Origin: Polynucleobacter sp. Latsch14-2
GTDB taxonomy: Bacteria; Pseudomonadota; Gammaproteobacteria; Burkholderiales; Burkholderiaceae
Direction: 5' to 3'
DNA: 64,000 bases
NCBI RefSeq assembly: GCF_018881925.1
Contig: NZ_JACVPL010000012.1
Coordinates: 16,006 to 80,005 of the forward strand
Shown here one piece after another: positions 54,235 to 62,761 of the stretch. Made by a program: the position numbers and the translations under genes. The notes beneath the pieces are model-generated. The model saw only the letters and a program-made list of their open reading frames with translations. It did no database searches and had not been told where the DNA came from. How positions within the stretch are numbered: the first letter of the stretch is position 1; each line of letters opens with the position of its first letter.

Positions 54235-54669
54235 GTGAGAATAGAAGATACGGACCCAGCAAGACATGCTGGTATTGAATACCCAATGGAGGTTAGCGCT
54301 CCGGTATTTGCTCCTATCAAAGTAGTGGAGGAGAAGGATAAAGCTGTGAACGTGGCGCGGCAAAATGCGAAGCTTGAATACGATCGCATTATGGAGCAGG
54401 CGGAAGTATTAATGAGGCAGGCTAAAGCTTTGCAAGCAAGATTAGATGCAACTGAAATGGTGCACAGTGCTAAGTTTAGCTTTAACCCCCTGCATGGGAA
54501 AACCTATTATCTTTATTACGACGCACGTAATGCAGTCAACTTGTTGATTCAGAACTCCCCCAAAGACTGGAGCTGCGGGATCCCTGGCAACTGGACATAC
54601 TCTATGGCAGTCAAAAAACTAGGTGACAGTACATGGGCAGTAGTTGAAGAAGATCCGCTAGTAGTTTAG
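54235..54669 (+). CDS. DUF2452 family protein
   Basis: 144 residues from GTG 54235, with GGGAG upstream at the right distance; a TTG at 54223 is less likely. A long helix with coiled-coil character (residues about 40-85) is followed by FNPLHGKTYYLYYDA, the DUF2452 hallmark, and a C-terminal YSMAVKKLGDSTW. Soluble, function unknown. It ends inside the stop region of the convergent Bug receptor 3 gene. Confidence 0.75.
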   Translation: MRIEDTDPARHAGIEYPMEVSAPVFAPIKVVEEKDKAVNVARQNAKLEYDRIMEQAEVLMRQAKALQARLDATEMVHSAKFSFNPLHGKTYYLYYDARNAVNLLIQNSPKDWSCGIPGNWTYSMAVKKLGDSTWAVVEEDPLVV

Positions 54670-55658
54670 TCAGGCTTGATGTTTCTGCTCTGAATCACTT
54701 TGGCCCACTTATCCACCTCTACTTTTACTTTTTGAGTAGTTTGCTCTGGGGTGTAGTTGTAAGTGAGGTATCCCATGCCAATTAATTTACTTTTTAATTC
54801 TGGATTGTCTAGAGCTTTAGTAATTTCACGGTTTAACTTTTGAACAATTGCTGTAGGTGTTCCTGCAGGGGCGACAATAAACTGCAATGTATCGCCTTCA
54901 AAATCCGTCACACCTGATTCTTTTAGGGTTGGTACGTCTGGTAGCGATGGAGAGCGTGTCGTGCTTGTGACAGCAAGCGCTCGTAAAGCCCCACCTTTGA
55001 CCTGTGGAACGGCTGGCGGTAGCGCTGAAAGGCCAATAGGCACTTGATTGCCTAAAACAGCTTGTAGCGCAGGGCCGCCACCGTTGTACGGAATATGAGC
55101 TATATCCAAGTTCATTTTTAATTTAAGCAGTTCTGCACTCAGATGAGGTCCAGTGCCTGCACCAGGAGATGCATAGTCATACTTGCCTGGGGCTGCTTTG
55201 ACAACAGCAAAAAATTCTTTAATGTCTTTAGCGGGGAAGTTGGGGTTTACGACCAGCACATTGGGTGAGCTGACTGGTAGGGCCACTGCTGCAAAATCCT
55301 TGTTGGCATCAAATCCTGGATTGGGATAGAGCGTTGGGTTAATAACAAATGTACTACTAACCAGTAACAGAGTGTAGCCATCGGGAGCCGACTTTGCGAC
55401 TTGCTGAATGCCAATGTTAGAGCCGCCTCCAGGTTTGTTTTCGATGATGATGGGCGTGTTGAGGTTCTCACTCATTTGTTGCATGAGAACTCGCCCGACA
55501 ATATCCGACGGACCTCCAGGAGCAAATGGAATTACCACTTTAATGGGTCGATTAGGATAATTTTGCGCCTGCGCAAATGCGCAAGATCCCAGCAGTAATA
55601 GACTTAAAAAAGTATGTATTAGTGATGGAGGTAGGTAGCGTTTCATAGAAGGTTTCAT
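54666..55658 (-). CDS. Bug-family (TctC) periplasmic receptor 3
   Basis: The start ATG at 55656-55658 is one base past the stop of Bug receptor 4 (TAA at 55662-55660) and gives 330 residues; a much longer form would run inside that gene. Signal peptide to about residue 30 (CAFAQAQ). Bug motifs: YPNRPIKVVIPFAPGGPSDI, IENKPGGGSNIGIQ, AHIPYNGGGPALQAVLGNQ. Adjacent to receptor 4 and in one transcript with it. Confidence 0.88.
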   Translation of the reverse strand: MKPSMKRYLPPSLIHTFLSLLLLGSCAFAQAQNYPNRPIKVVIPFAPGGPSDIVGRVLMQQMSENLNTPIIIENKPGGGSNIGIQQVAKSAPDGYTLLLVSSTFVINPTLYPNPGFDANKDFAAVALPVSSPNVLVVNPNFPAKDIKEFFAVVKAAPGKYDYASPGAGTGPHLSAELLKLKMNLDIAHIPYNGGGPALQAVLGNQVPIGLSALPPAVPQVKGGALRALAVTSTTRSPSLPDVPTLKESGVTDFEGDTLQFIVAPAGTPTAIVQKLNREITKALDNPELKSKLIGMGYLTYNYTPEQTTQKVKVEVDKWAKVIQSRNIKPD

Positions 55659-55659
55659 A

Positions 55660-56667
55660 TTAGTTAACGGTAATTTTTCCAATGCGTACGATGTTGCCAA
55701 ATTTTTCAATTTCATCTGAAATTTGCTTAGCCATTTCCTCTTGAGAATTGCCAATAGGTTCAGCCCCTGCATCCTCTAATTGCGCTCTAAATTCTGGGGT
55801 TTGCATGACTTTGACAAGGGCGCTGTGGAGTTTGTTCACAATCGGCTTTGGTGTGCCAGCTGGCGCCAGCAATCCAAACCATGTGGTGATATTGAGCCCT
55901 GGTACGCCTGCTTCGGCAAGTGTGGGAACTTGGGGTAAGAAGACGCTACGCTTTGGGGTAATCACCGCGAGCGCTCTTAGCTTGCCGCTCTTGATGTGTG
56001 GCAATGTGCTGGCAGTAGCATCAAATGACATATCAATTTGCCCGCCCAGCAAATCTGTAGTGAGGGGCGCGCTTCCTTTGTATGGAACATGCAGTAATTC
56101 TGTATCGGTCAGCATCTGAAACTGGGTGCCAATCAAGTGTTGAGCTGCGCCATTACCATTGGAGCCATAGCTCAATTTGCCAGGCTGGTTTTTTGCTTGG
56201 CTAATGAGTTCTTTGACGCTATAGATGGGGTTATTTGCATTGACTACTAAAACATTTGGCAGCACCCCAACAACCGTTATGGGTACAAAATCTTTCTGAA
56301 AATCATAGCTGAGGTTCTTGTACACATTTGCTGCGATGGTGTGATGCACAGCCCCCATTAATAGCGTGTAGCCATCAGCTGGTGCCTTGGCTGCAATCGC
56401 GGCACCCAAGGTAGCGCCAGCTCCTGGTTTGTAGTCAATGATGATGGGCTGCCCAAGCACGGGCCCTAGACGATTGGCAACGGCTCTAGCCAAGACATCA
56501 GTAGCGCCCCCGGGTGGAAAGGGCACAATAATCGTGATTGGTCGTGTGGGCCATTGAGATTGGGCAAATGCGGCGTTGTTAGACATACTCAGGCAGGCCC
56601 AGATGCTAAGCAATCCTATCAAGAGGCTCCTGAGCGAAGTTTGGGGCAAGACTTTGGGTAAATGCAT
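55660..56667 (-). CDS. Bug-family (TctC) periplasmic receptor 4
   Basis: 335 residues from ATG 56665-56667, chosen because AGGAGA lies 7 bases upstream. Signal peptide to about residue 35 (NNAAFAQS). Bug motifs: WPTRPITIIVPFPPGGATDV, IDYKPGAGATLGAAI, LHVPYKGSAPLTTDLLGGQ. Divergent from the D(-)-tartrate dehydratase-like gene, so tartrate or a related acid is a reasonable ligand. Confidence 0.9.
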   Translation of the reverse strand: MHLPKVLPQTSLRSLLIGLLSIWACLSMSNNAAFAQSQWPTRPITIIVPFPPGGATDVLARAVANRLGPVLGQPIIIDYKPGAGATLGAAIAAKAPADGYTLLMGAVHHTIAANVYKNLSYDFQKDFVPITVVGVLPNVLVVNANNPIYSVKELISQAKNQPGKLSYGSNGNGAAQHLIGTQFQMLTDTELLHVPYKGSAPLTTDLLGGQIDMSFDATASTLPHIKSGKLRALAVITPKRSVFLPQVPTLAEAGVPGLNITTWFGLLAPAGTPKPIVNKLHSALVKVMQTPEFRAQLEDAGAEPIGNSQEEMAKQISDEIEKFGNIVRIGKITVN

Positions 56668-56706
56668 AAATCGTCTCCTGAATCGCCAGTACACTAGCTA
56701 TCTTAT

Positions 56707-56722
56707 TTAAACTATTGTTTAA
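56707..56722. promoter_or_regulatory. Small dyad in the divergent promoter of receptor 4 and tartrate dehydratase
   Basis: TTAAAC-TATT-GTTTAA, followed by TAACAATAATATAGTTT, in the 100 bp between the divergent genes. The AAACTATTGTT stretch is nearly repeated in inverted form. A shared operator is plausible but not proven; no regulator gene is next to it. Confidence 0.35.
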
Positions 56723-56767
56723 TTATTCACTAACAATAATATAGTTTCAACCATCAGGGAGAGTTTT

Positions 56768-57931
56768 TTGAAGATCACCGAGATTCGTGAAATTGCAGTG
56801 CCATTGCGCTCAACTTTACGCAATTCAGTATTTGACTTTAGTGAGATGACCACATCTGTGGTGGCTGTTCACACTGATGTCATGAAGGCGGGTAAACCAG
56901 TGATTGGTTACGCCTTTAATTCTACGGGTCGCTATGCTTGCGGCGAGCAAATGCGTTCCCGCCTCATACCCAGAATTATGAAAGCAGATCCAGATTCGCT
57001 CTTAGATGAGTCTGGAAATAATCTAGATCCAGCAAAAATTTTGGCATGCATGATGCAACGCGAAAAACCGGGTGGCCATACTGAGCGATCTGTTGCCATC
57101 GGTACGATTGAAGTTGCCGTGTGGGATGCCGTAGCCAAAATTGCAGATAAGCCATTGCACGCTTTACTAGCAGAGCGTTTCAATGACGGTAAGATTCAAA
57201 CTGAAGTGCCTTGTTATGTAGGTGGCGGTTGGTATGCTCCTGGCAAGGGAATACCGGAGTTGCAGGCAGAAATTCGTTCGCGCCTAGATGATGGCTATCG
57301 CGTGATGAAGATTAAGGTAGGCGGAGCACCATTGGATGAGGATCTACGGCGTTTAGATGCCGCAATTGAGGTCATGGGAGGCTCAAGTTCTTTGGCGGTA
57401 GATGCTAATGCCGCCTGGAATCGGGAGAGTGCTATCCGGTATGTAAAAGCATTGGCGCCTTATCGCCTAAAGTGGCTGGAAGAGCCTACCGACCCCTTGG
57501 ATTTTTCTTTGCTGGATGAGCTCATGGGCTTGTATGAGTCGCCCATCGCCACTGGAGAGAATCTTTTTTCTACGCCAGATATTCGCAATCTTTTGCAATT
57601 TGGAAAGTTGCGCGCAGATCGAGATATTGTTCAGATTGATGTACCACAGTCATATGGAATTGTGCAGTTTTCCAGAACCCTTGAAATGATGCGTGAGAAG
57701 GGCTGGGGTAGACATTCGGTATTCCCTCATGGCGGCAATCAAATGACCTTAGCAATTGTTGCCGGCTTTGGCTTGGGTGGTTGCGAGGCTTATCCAGGAG
57801 TGTTTGGTGTATTCGCAGGTTTTGCGGATGATGCTCGTATTGAAGAGGGCAAGATTCGTTTATCAGACCGTCCTGGCATTGGTTTTGAAGGGCAAAAAGA
57901 GCTGTTTGCACTGATGCAAAGCATTGCTTAA
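56768..57931 (+). CDS. D(-)-tartrate dehydratase-like enzyme, enolase superfamily
   Basis: 387 residues from TTG 56768, with GGGAGAG ahead. Close by eye to the known bacterial D(-)-tartrate dehydratase: FSEMTTSVVAVHTDVM, NLDPAKI, KPGGHTERSVAIGTIEVAVWDAVAKI, VMKIKVGGAPL with the catalytic Lys pair, VDANAAW, WLEEPTDPLD, TGENLF and FPHGGNQ. It should turn D(-)-tartrate into oxaloacetate with Mg2+. The assignment is by motif memory, but the match is long and colinear. Confidence 0.85.
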   Translation: MKITEIREIAVPLRSTLRNSVFDFSEMTTSVVAVHTDVMKAGKPVIGYAFNSTGRYACGEQMRSRLIPRIMKADPDSLLDESGNNLDPAKILACMMQREKPGGHTERSVAIGTIEVAVWDAVAKIADKPLHALLAERFNDGKIQTEVPCYVGGGWYAPGKGIPELQAEIRSRLDDGYRVMKIKVGGAPLDEDLRRLDAAIEVMGGSSSLAVDANAAWNRESAIRYVKALAPYRLKWLEEPTDPLDFSLLDELMGLYESPIATGENLFSTPDIRNLLQFGKLRADRDIVQIDVPQSYGIVQFSRTLEMMREKGWGRHSVFPHGGNQMTLAIVAGFGLGGCEAYPGVFGVFAGFADDARIEEGKIRLSDRPGIGFEGQKELFALMQSIA

Positions 57932-58003
57932 TACATTAGGAGCGATTTAGACTAAAGCATCAAATCTTGGTTCTAGGTTTCTTGTAAGTCTTTCGGCTTT
58001 ATG

Positions 58004-58038
58004 AAGCCACTAGGGTGAAAAACCTTAGTGGCTTTTAC
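58004..58038 (+). terminator. Terminator of the tartrate dehydratase-like gene
   Basis: AAGCCACTA / TAGTGGCTT stem with inner G-C pairs, loop GTGAAAAA, followed by TTTTACTTT, about 70 bp after the stop codon. Confidence 0.78.
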
Positions 58039-58087
58039 TTTATGGCTTGAAGCCGAATGTTGCATTTCAATGGCTAATGACAGTCAT

Positions 58088-58664
58088 TCAATTTAATTTC
58101 ACTTTTGAATAGCTTACTAATTCTTTCCAGCGCTGAGTTTCTGATTTCAAGTAACTCTCCGCACTGCTTGGCGTTGAGGCAGCGTTGATATCAATTGCTA
58201 GCTCGTTTAATCATTTCACTATTGCGGGATTCGTCAAAGACTTATTAATTACATGATTCAGTTTTTCAACAATGTATTTGAGGGTCTTGGCTGGTGCAAA
58301 GATCATGTTCCATGTTGAGCCATTGACGCCCTGTACGCCATATTCTGCAATAGTAGGCACATTGGGCAATACGGGTGGTCTTCGATCGCTGGCCAAGGCG
58401 ATTGCTTTTAATTTTCCGGATTTAATTAGTGCAAGAACAGAGCTAGCTGTTTCAAAGGTATATAAATGAAGATCTGAGATAACGCCTTGCTTTGCGGGCC
58501 CAGCGCCTGTATACGGAACCGCAAACGTATCTAAATTTGCCTTTTGATTGAAATATTCAGTCACGATATGCGTGGGGCTGCCGATTCAAGAGGTGGCATA
58601 GTTAAATTTTCCAGGCTGAGTCCTCACTAGACTGATTAGCTCGCTGATGGAATTAGAGCCACTG
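58088..58664 (-). pseudogene. Decayed Bug receptor gene (receptor 5 remnant)
   Basis: Only the middle and end of a Bug gene remain. The reverse strand reads SGSNSISELISLVRTQPGKF, then NYATS, an in-frame TGA at a site where Gly is expected, IGSPTHIVTEYFNQ, DTFAVPYTGAGPAKQ and PAIVK. There a stop and frameshift occur; the lost C-terminus continues in another frame as LNELAIDINAAS, then a short run ending RWKELVSYSKVKLN. At least one nonsense change, one frameshift and loss of the first 130 or so residues are visible. It lies directly after the stop of the next Bug gene upstream. Confidence 0.87.
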
Positions 58665-58666
58665 AC

Positions 58667-59626
58667 CTACTGTATCGGTGTAATTGCTTTCAGAAATTTA
58701 CGCCGCGACTGAATCTCATCAGCAACATATTTCTGCATTTTTTCAACTGACAAATTCATCGGGGACTGACCGTTTTCAACCATAAATTTTTTCCACTCAG
58801 GCTTGGCCTCGACAGCCTTAATTGCATTCGCAAGTTTTGCAACAACCTCCGGCGGAGTACCATGCTTCACCATGATCCCTCGCCAGATATTTTCCACTAG
58901 GTCGTAACCTTGCTCCTTAAAGGTTGGTACCTCAGGAAAATACTCAGAGCGTTGTGCAGTACTAATAGCTAGTAGCCTGATATCACCACTTTTGATTTGC
59001 ATGAGTGCAGAGCTTGGTGTCATGATTGTTGCATCTAGATGACCTCCAAGTAGGGCAAGCACACCTTGGTTGCCACCATTAAATGGGATCCAGATGCCTT
59101 TGAAACCCGCGAGTTCTTGTAATCGATAGTAAACAAACTGATGGAATCCTGCTGTCGCATAGCCGCCAACGCTAACTTTATCGGGAGATTTTTTTAGGGC
59201 CTCAACTAACTGCGCTAGCGTGTGATAAGGGCTATCTTTTCGAACTGCGACTGCTGAAGGCTCTAGCTGTAAACCGCCGAAGAAAATGAAATCCTTTTCT
59301 GAAAAGTTAGTCTTGCCTTCGGCGATCAAGAAGGATGTAGAGCTCGTGGCAGAAACGACGTTATAACCATCGGCTGGCATATTAAGTATGGCCTGCATAG
59401 AAATCGCACCGGTGCCACCAACCCGATTTTCAACAGTAATTGGTTGTCCAAGTTCGTCGCTAAGATATTTAGCCAGTGTCCTCATCATCAAATCTAGGGG
59501 GGCACCTGGAGTCACTCCAGTAATGAAGCGAATGGGTTTATCAGGATAGCTTGCAAAACTAGTGGTGCCTAGCAAAAGGGTACTTATCAAGATTAAAGCG
59601 AATTGAACTAACCATGATTTTTTCAT
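58667..59626 (-). CDS. Bug-family (TctC) periplasmic receptor 6
   Basis: 319 residues from ATG 59624-59626, with AGGAGAG 5 bases upstream. Signal peptide to about residue 26 (TTSFASY). Bug motifs: YPDKPIRFITGVTPGAPLDL, VENRVGGTGAISMQA, IPFNGGNQGVLALLGGHL. The ligand loop carries GAPLD where most members have GGPSD/GGATD. It follows the sugar-acid dehydratase-like gene by about 50 bp on the same strand, so its ligand may be a sugar acid. Confidence 0.9.
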   Translation of the reverse strand: MKKSWLVQFALILISTLLLGTTSFASYPDKPIRFITGVTPGAPLDLMMRTLAKYLSDELGQPITVENRVGGTGAISMQAILNMPADGYNVVSATSSTSFLIAEGKTNFSEKDFIFFGGLQLEPSAVAVRKDSPYHTLAQLVEALKKSPDKVSVGGYATAGFHQFVYYRLQELAGFKGIWIPFNGGNQGVLALLGGHLDATIMTPSSALMQIKSGDIRLLAISTAQRSEYFPEVPTFKEQGYDLVENIWRGIMVKHGTPPEVVAKLANAIKAVEAKPEWKKFMVENGQSPMNLSVEKMQKYVADEIQSRRKFLKAITPIQ

Positions 59627-59676
59627 AACACTCTCCTTCGCTAAGTTGCTTGTGTAGCTTTGCATTTACTCATTCT

Positions 59677-60837
59677 TTAATGGCCAATCTGATCATCATC
59701 TTCACTCATCCGGAAGTTGCGAGCAGGATAGGGTTGGTAAGGTCTAGACCGTACTGCTTGCTCGTTAACCTCTATGCCTAAACCAGGGCCGGTAGGCAAT
59801 GTGATGTACCCATTCACTGGCACTAAAGGATTATTAGTGACGACCGTCCCGAACTCTTCATAAGGTAAGAAATATTCAGTGATCGTGAAATTCGGCATAC
59901 AGGCTGCAGCATGGATAGTCGCCGACAGAGAAAGTGTGGTTGAGTTGTAGTTGTGCGGCGAGACGGCAACCATTTCTGCTTCGGCTGCTGCTGCGATATA
60001 CATCATTTCTAGTATGCCGCCACAGTTTGAAACATCAGGGTTAATAATATCTACGGCGCGCTCGCGGAACAGACGACGGAAGTCGGCGCGCCCATACATG
60101 GCTTCACCACTCACAACGGGTATGGGACTGCGTGCACGCACTTCTGCCAATGCTTCTAGATTTTCAACTTGGCAAGGCTCTTCAAACCAATAGGGTTTGA
60201 AAACAGCTATCTCATTGGCGAGTTCAATGGCGTGTGCTGGTGCAAGACGTCGATGAATATCAATCAGTAAATCCACATCTGGCCCAACTGCTTTGCGGAT
60301 GGCATCCATCACGGCAACTGCATGACGAATATGTTCTTTAGGAATATAAGTACGCCAAGGTCGTGGCAATGGGTCAAATTTCAGGGCTGTAAAACCCTGC
60401 TTGACTACTGCTTCAGCAGCACGGGCAAAATCCTCAGGCTTATGCATCTTATAACTCCAGCCATTGGCATACACGCGGATTTTTTCTCGGCAGGGCCCAC
60501 CCAGTAGGTTGTATACCGGCTGATTGCTAGCCTTGCCAACGATGTCCCATAAGGCTTGTTCAATTCCAGAAACTGCACACCAATACTCTAGTGACGAGCG
60601 ACGCTGAGCATAGTCATCAAATGCAACTTGTACAAAGTGCTTAATGTGAAATGGATTGCGACCAATAAGATATCGACCTAATGATTCCACTTGAGCGGCA
60701 ATGGCCTGATCGCGATCATATTGACTGTATGCTTCACCCCAACCCACAATGCCGTCATCTGTCTCGATACGAACAAAAATGAGGTTTTTTCTCCAGCCAG
60801 GGTGAACGACGAGGCACTCAATATTCTTGATTTTCAT
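59677..60837 (-). CDS. Mandelate racemase/enolase-superfamily sugar-acid dehydratase
   Basis: 386 residues from ATG 60835-60837, behind GGAGATAG. It belongs to the mandelate racemase subgroup resembling D-galactonate dehydratase: IFVRIETDDGIVGWGEAY, FTALKFDPLPRPWR with a Lys on strand 2, LLIDIHRRL with the metal Asp, WFEEPCQVEN and VSGEAMYGR (metal Glu), and SPHNYNSTT (catalytic His). Substrate sugar acid not readable. It is the first gene of the transcript with Bug receptor 6. Confidence 0.85.
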   Translation of the reverse strand: MKIKNIECLVVHPGWRKNLIFVRIETDDGIVGWGEAYSQYDRDQAIAAQVESLGRYLIGRNPFHIKHFVQVAFDDYAQRRSSLEYWCAVSGIEQALWDIVGKASNQPVYNLLGGPCREKIRVYANGWSYKMHKPEDFARAAEAVVKQGFTALKFDPLPRPWRTYIPKEHIRHAVAVMDAIRKAVGPDVDLLIDIHRRLAPAHAIELANEIAVFKPYWFEEPCQVENLEALAEVRARSPIPVVSGEAMYGRADFRRLFRERAVDIINPDVSNCGGILEMMYIAAAAEAEMVAVSPHNYNSTTLSLSATIHAAACMPNFTITEYFLPYEEFGTVVTNNPLVPVNGYITLPTGPGLGIEVNEQAVRSRPYQPYPARNFRMSEDDDQIGH

Positions 60838-60934
60838 TGCACTATCTCCATGGTTAATAAGGTGAAATAGGCGCTTATATTGCTCAATTTGCGCACACAC
60901 CATTTTTTTCTTTTAATCTATTAAATCATACCTT

Positions 60935-60956
60935 TTTAGCATTGAGTTATGCTAAA
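60935..60956. promoter_or_regulatory. Perfect 8-bp dyad between divergent dehydratase and hydroxyacid dehydrogenase genes
   Basis: TTTAGCAT-TGAGTT-ATGCTAAA sits 98 bp from the dehydratase ATG and 74 bp from the hydroxyacid dehydrogenase ATG. A partial copy (ATAATGCTCAAT) follows. The divergent layout makes a shared operator likely; the regulator is unknown. Confidence 0.5.
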
Positions 60957-61029
60957 TTTGATAATGCTCAATAGCCCTTCTTCTTATGACTCCCAAGCCA
61001 TCCCCAAGTCCTTTTGGTAGCACCATTGC

Positions 61030-62046
61030 ATGGTACTTGTAATGACAACTCAGAAAATTCATCGCATTGCCTTTTTGTCGCTAATGGCGGCGGAAACGCT
61101 TGCTGTTTTGAAAAGCCTGGTACCCGATGGGTTTGAGATTCTCTTCCCGCAAAGCAATGATCGTGCTGAGCATCTGCGCATGCTTGAGAGTGCGGAGTAT
61201 ATTTTTGTCGGCGCGACCAGCATTGATGCTGATCTGATCAAAAGCGCCCCGCATCTCAAGATGATCCAGAAGTGGGGAATTGGTGTTGAGAAGATTGATC
61301 TAGAGGCGGCTCGTGAAAATAATATTATGGTAGCCATTACTAGTGGAGCTAACTCTCTTCCAGTAGCCGAACACACCATCATGCTCATGCTGGCAAGCTT
61401 ACGTAGACTTCCGCTAGCGCATAACTCCGTAACAGAAGGTCAATGGATCGCGCCAAAATTACGGACCATATGTAATCAACTAGAGGGAAAGACAGTTGGC
61501 TTATTTGGCTTTGGCAACATTGCCCAGGCAGTTGCTAAAAGATTAGCAGGCTTTGATGTGCGCATCTTGTATTGCAGTCGAAATCCTATTGATGCGGCTA
61601 TTGAGTGTGATCTTGGTGTGACGCGGGTAGATTTTGAGACCTTACTAGCGCAGAGCGATATTTTGAGTCTACATGCAGCGCTTAATGCAAGCACCAAGAA
61701 CATCATTGACGCTACCTCACTGGGTAAGATGAAGCCTTCTGCAATTTTGATTAACACTGCGCGCGGAGCTCTCATCGACGAAGTTGCACTGGTGGAGGCC
61801 CTACAGACTGGCCGTCTTTGCGGTGCCGGCTTAGATACGTTTTGTATCGAGCCTATTGAAAAAGATCACCCTTTACTGAGCATGGACCAAGTGGTGTTAA
61901 CGCCACATTCTGGTGCTAGTGTCAGTGAGGTCGTTGCCAAGATCGGCGCACATGCAATGAATAATATGCAACGCTTCGAACAGGGTTTGCCATTAGACCC
62001 AAGTGACATCATTGTGATGCCCCGTTCGATAGCAGTGATACCCTAG
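61030..62046 (+). CDS. D-2-hydroxyacid dehydrogenase
   Basis: 338 residues; an ATG at 61042 is an alternative start. Rossmann motif TVGLFGFGNIAQAVAKRL (about residues 154-172), catalytic Arg in INTARGALIDE, Glu in LDTFCIEPIEKDHP and His in VLTPHSGAS. Such enzymes interconvert D-2-hydroxyacids and 2-oxoacids with NAD(P)H: phosphoglycerate, glyoxylate or tartronate-like acids. It is divergent from the sugar-acid dehydratase, so its 2-oxoacid substrate may come from that pathway. Confidence 0.87.
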   Translation: MVLVMTTQKIHRIAFLSLMAAETLAVLKSLVPDGFEILFPQSNDRAEHLRMLESAEYIFVGATSIDADLIKSAPHLKMIQKWGIGVEKIDLEAARENNIMVAITSGANSLPVAEHTIMLMLASLRRLPLAHNSVTEGQWIAPKLRTICNQLEGKTVGLFGFGNIAQAVAKRLAGFDVRILYCSRNPIDAAIECDLGVTRVDFETLLAQSDILSLHAALNASTKNIIDATSLGKMKPSAILINTARGALIDEVALVEALQTGRLCGAGLDTFCIEPIEKDHPLLSMDQVVLTPHSGASVSEVVAKIGAHAMNNMQRFEQGLPLDPSDIIVMPRSIAVIP

Positions 62047-62055
62047 ATTGCTAGC

Positions 62056-62595
62056 TTAAATTTTCTGATTCAGACCTGAGATTAATTGCTCAAATGCATT
62101 AACAAATGATTCAGGAGCTTGGGCGCCCTGCAAGAGGTATTGCTCATTGAGAATAATTGAGGGGACAGAGCTGATACCTGCATTTATGTAAGCAGTCTCT
62201 TCTTGTCTTACTTCATTCGTAAACTCATCCCCAGAGAGAATTTCCTGTGCCTTGATGCAGTCTAGGCCAGCACGACTTACTGCATCTAGAAGATTTTTCT
62301 GATCATCCAAATTTACTGCTAGGCAAAAATAAGTATTGGGCAATTCCTGTTTAAGGGCTACCTGCTTTTGTAAATCAAATGCTTTGGCTGCCCAATACAG
62401 TAGGCGATGAGCATCAAAAGTGTTGTAAACCCGTTTACGACCTTCTGGGTGAAATTGAAATCCAGCCTCCAAAGCTTTTGACCTGATATTGGTTTGATTT
62501 GCTTTGACTTGCTCTACAGTGAGACCATACTTTTCCGTAAGATGCTTAATCGCATCTTGACCGCCTTTCGGTAAATTGGGGTTGAGTTCAAAAAA
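62056..62595 (-). pseudogene. FrnE-type DsbA family gene, N-terminus (CxxC) lost
   Basis: The reverse strand keeps FELNPNLPKGGQDAIKHLTE, ALEAGFQFHPEGRKRVYNTF, DAHRLLYWAAKAFDLQKQV and the C-terminal NAGISSVPSIILNEQYLLQG, all typical of FrnE-like DsbA oxidoreductases. Family members begin about 50 residues earlier with a CPWC active site, which is absent: upstream of FELNPN the reading frame continues only with unrelated WGHF and ALRSFFYLRYPSK sequence. The gene is cut next to the inverted-repeat element, so it is probably inactive, though a shorter protein from ATG 62472 could still be made. Confidence 0.83.
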
Positions 62596-62640
62596 ATGAC
62601 CCCAATAAAGATATAAGGAGGCTTTTTTGGATGGATATCG

Positions 62641-62761
62641 CAGGTAAAAAAAGCTCCGCAGAGCGAGTCTTAGTAATGCTTGGTGGGTCGTGCGGGATTG
62701 GCTACGCCGAAACTTCGTTTTCGAACTCGCGACTCACAGCTTGCCAAAGCACTTTTACCTG
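62641..62761. repeat. 121-bp segment bounded by 9-bp inverted repeats
   Basis: CAGGTAAAA (62641-62649) and TTTTACCTG (62753-62761) are exact inverted repeats bounding a segment that contains a terminator-like hairpin and a tRNA-like 3' fragment. It adjoins the broken FrnE gene. No target duplication is seen at the ends. It may be a small non-autonomous (MITE-like) insertion or a recombination scar. Confidence 0.5.
62681..62733 (-). pseudogene. tRNA-Lys-like 3' end remnant with expanded T-loop
   Basis: On the reverse strand, AATCCCGCACGACCCACCA is identical in form to the T-stem, acceptor stem and CCA of tRNA-Lys(TTT) as I recall it. Before it, GTCGCGAGTTCGAA looks like the other T-arm half. 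Between them lie about 21 extra bases, made of two short hairpins (GGC-TAC-GCC and CGAAAC-TTC-GTTTTCG). The D-arm and anticodon arm are missing. A terminator-like GCTC-TGCG-GAGC-T7 (62664-62646) follows as after a real tRNA gene. So it is a fragment, not a working tRNA. Confidence 0.6.

Noticed and set aside
58211..58564. A 117-codon Bug-like frame as an independent short gene
   Set aside because: It lacks the signal peptide and first lobe; upstream same-frame sequence continues the homology past a TGA, so it is part of a pseudogene.
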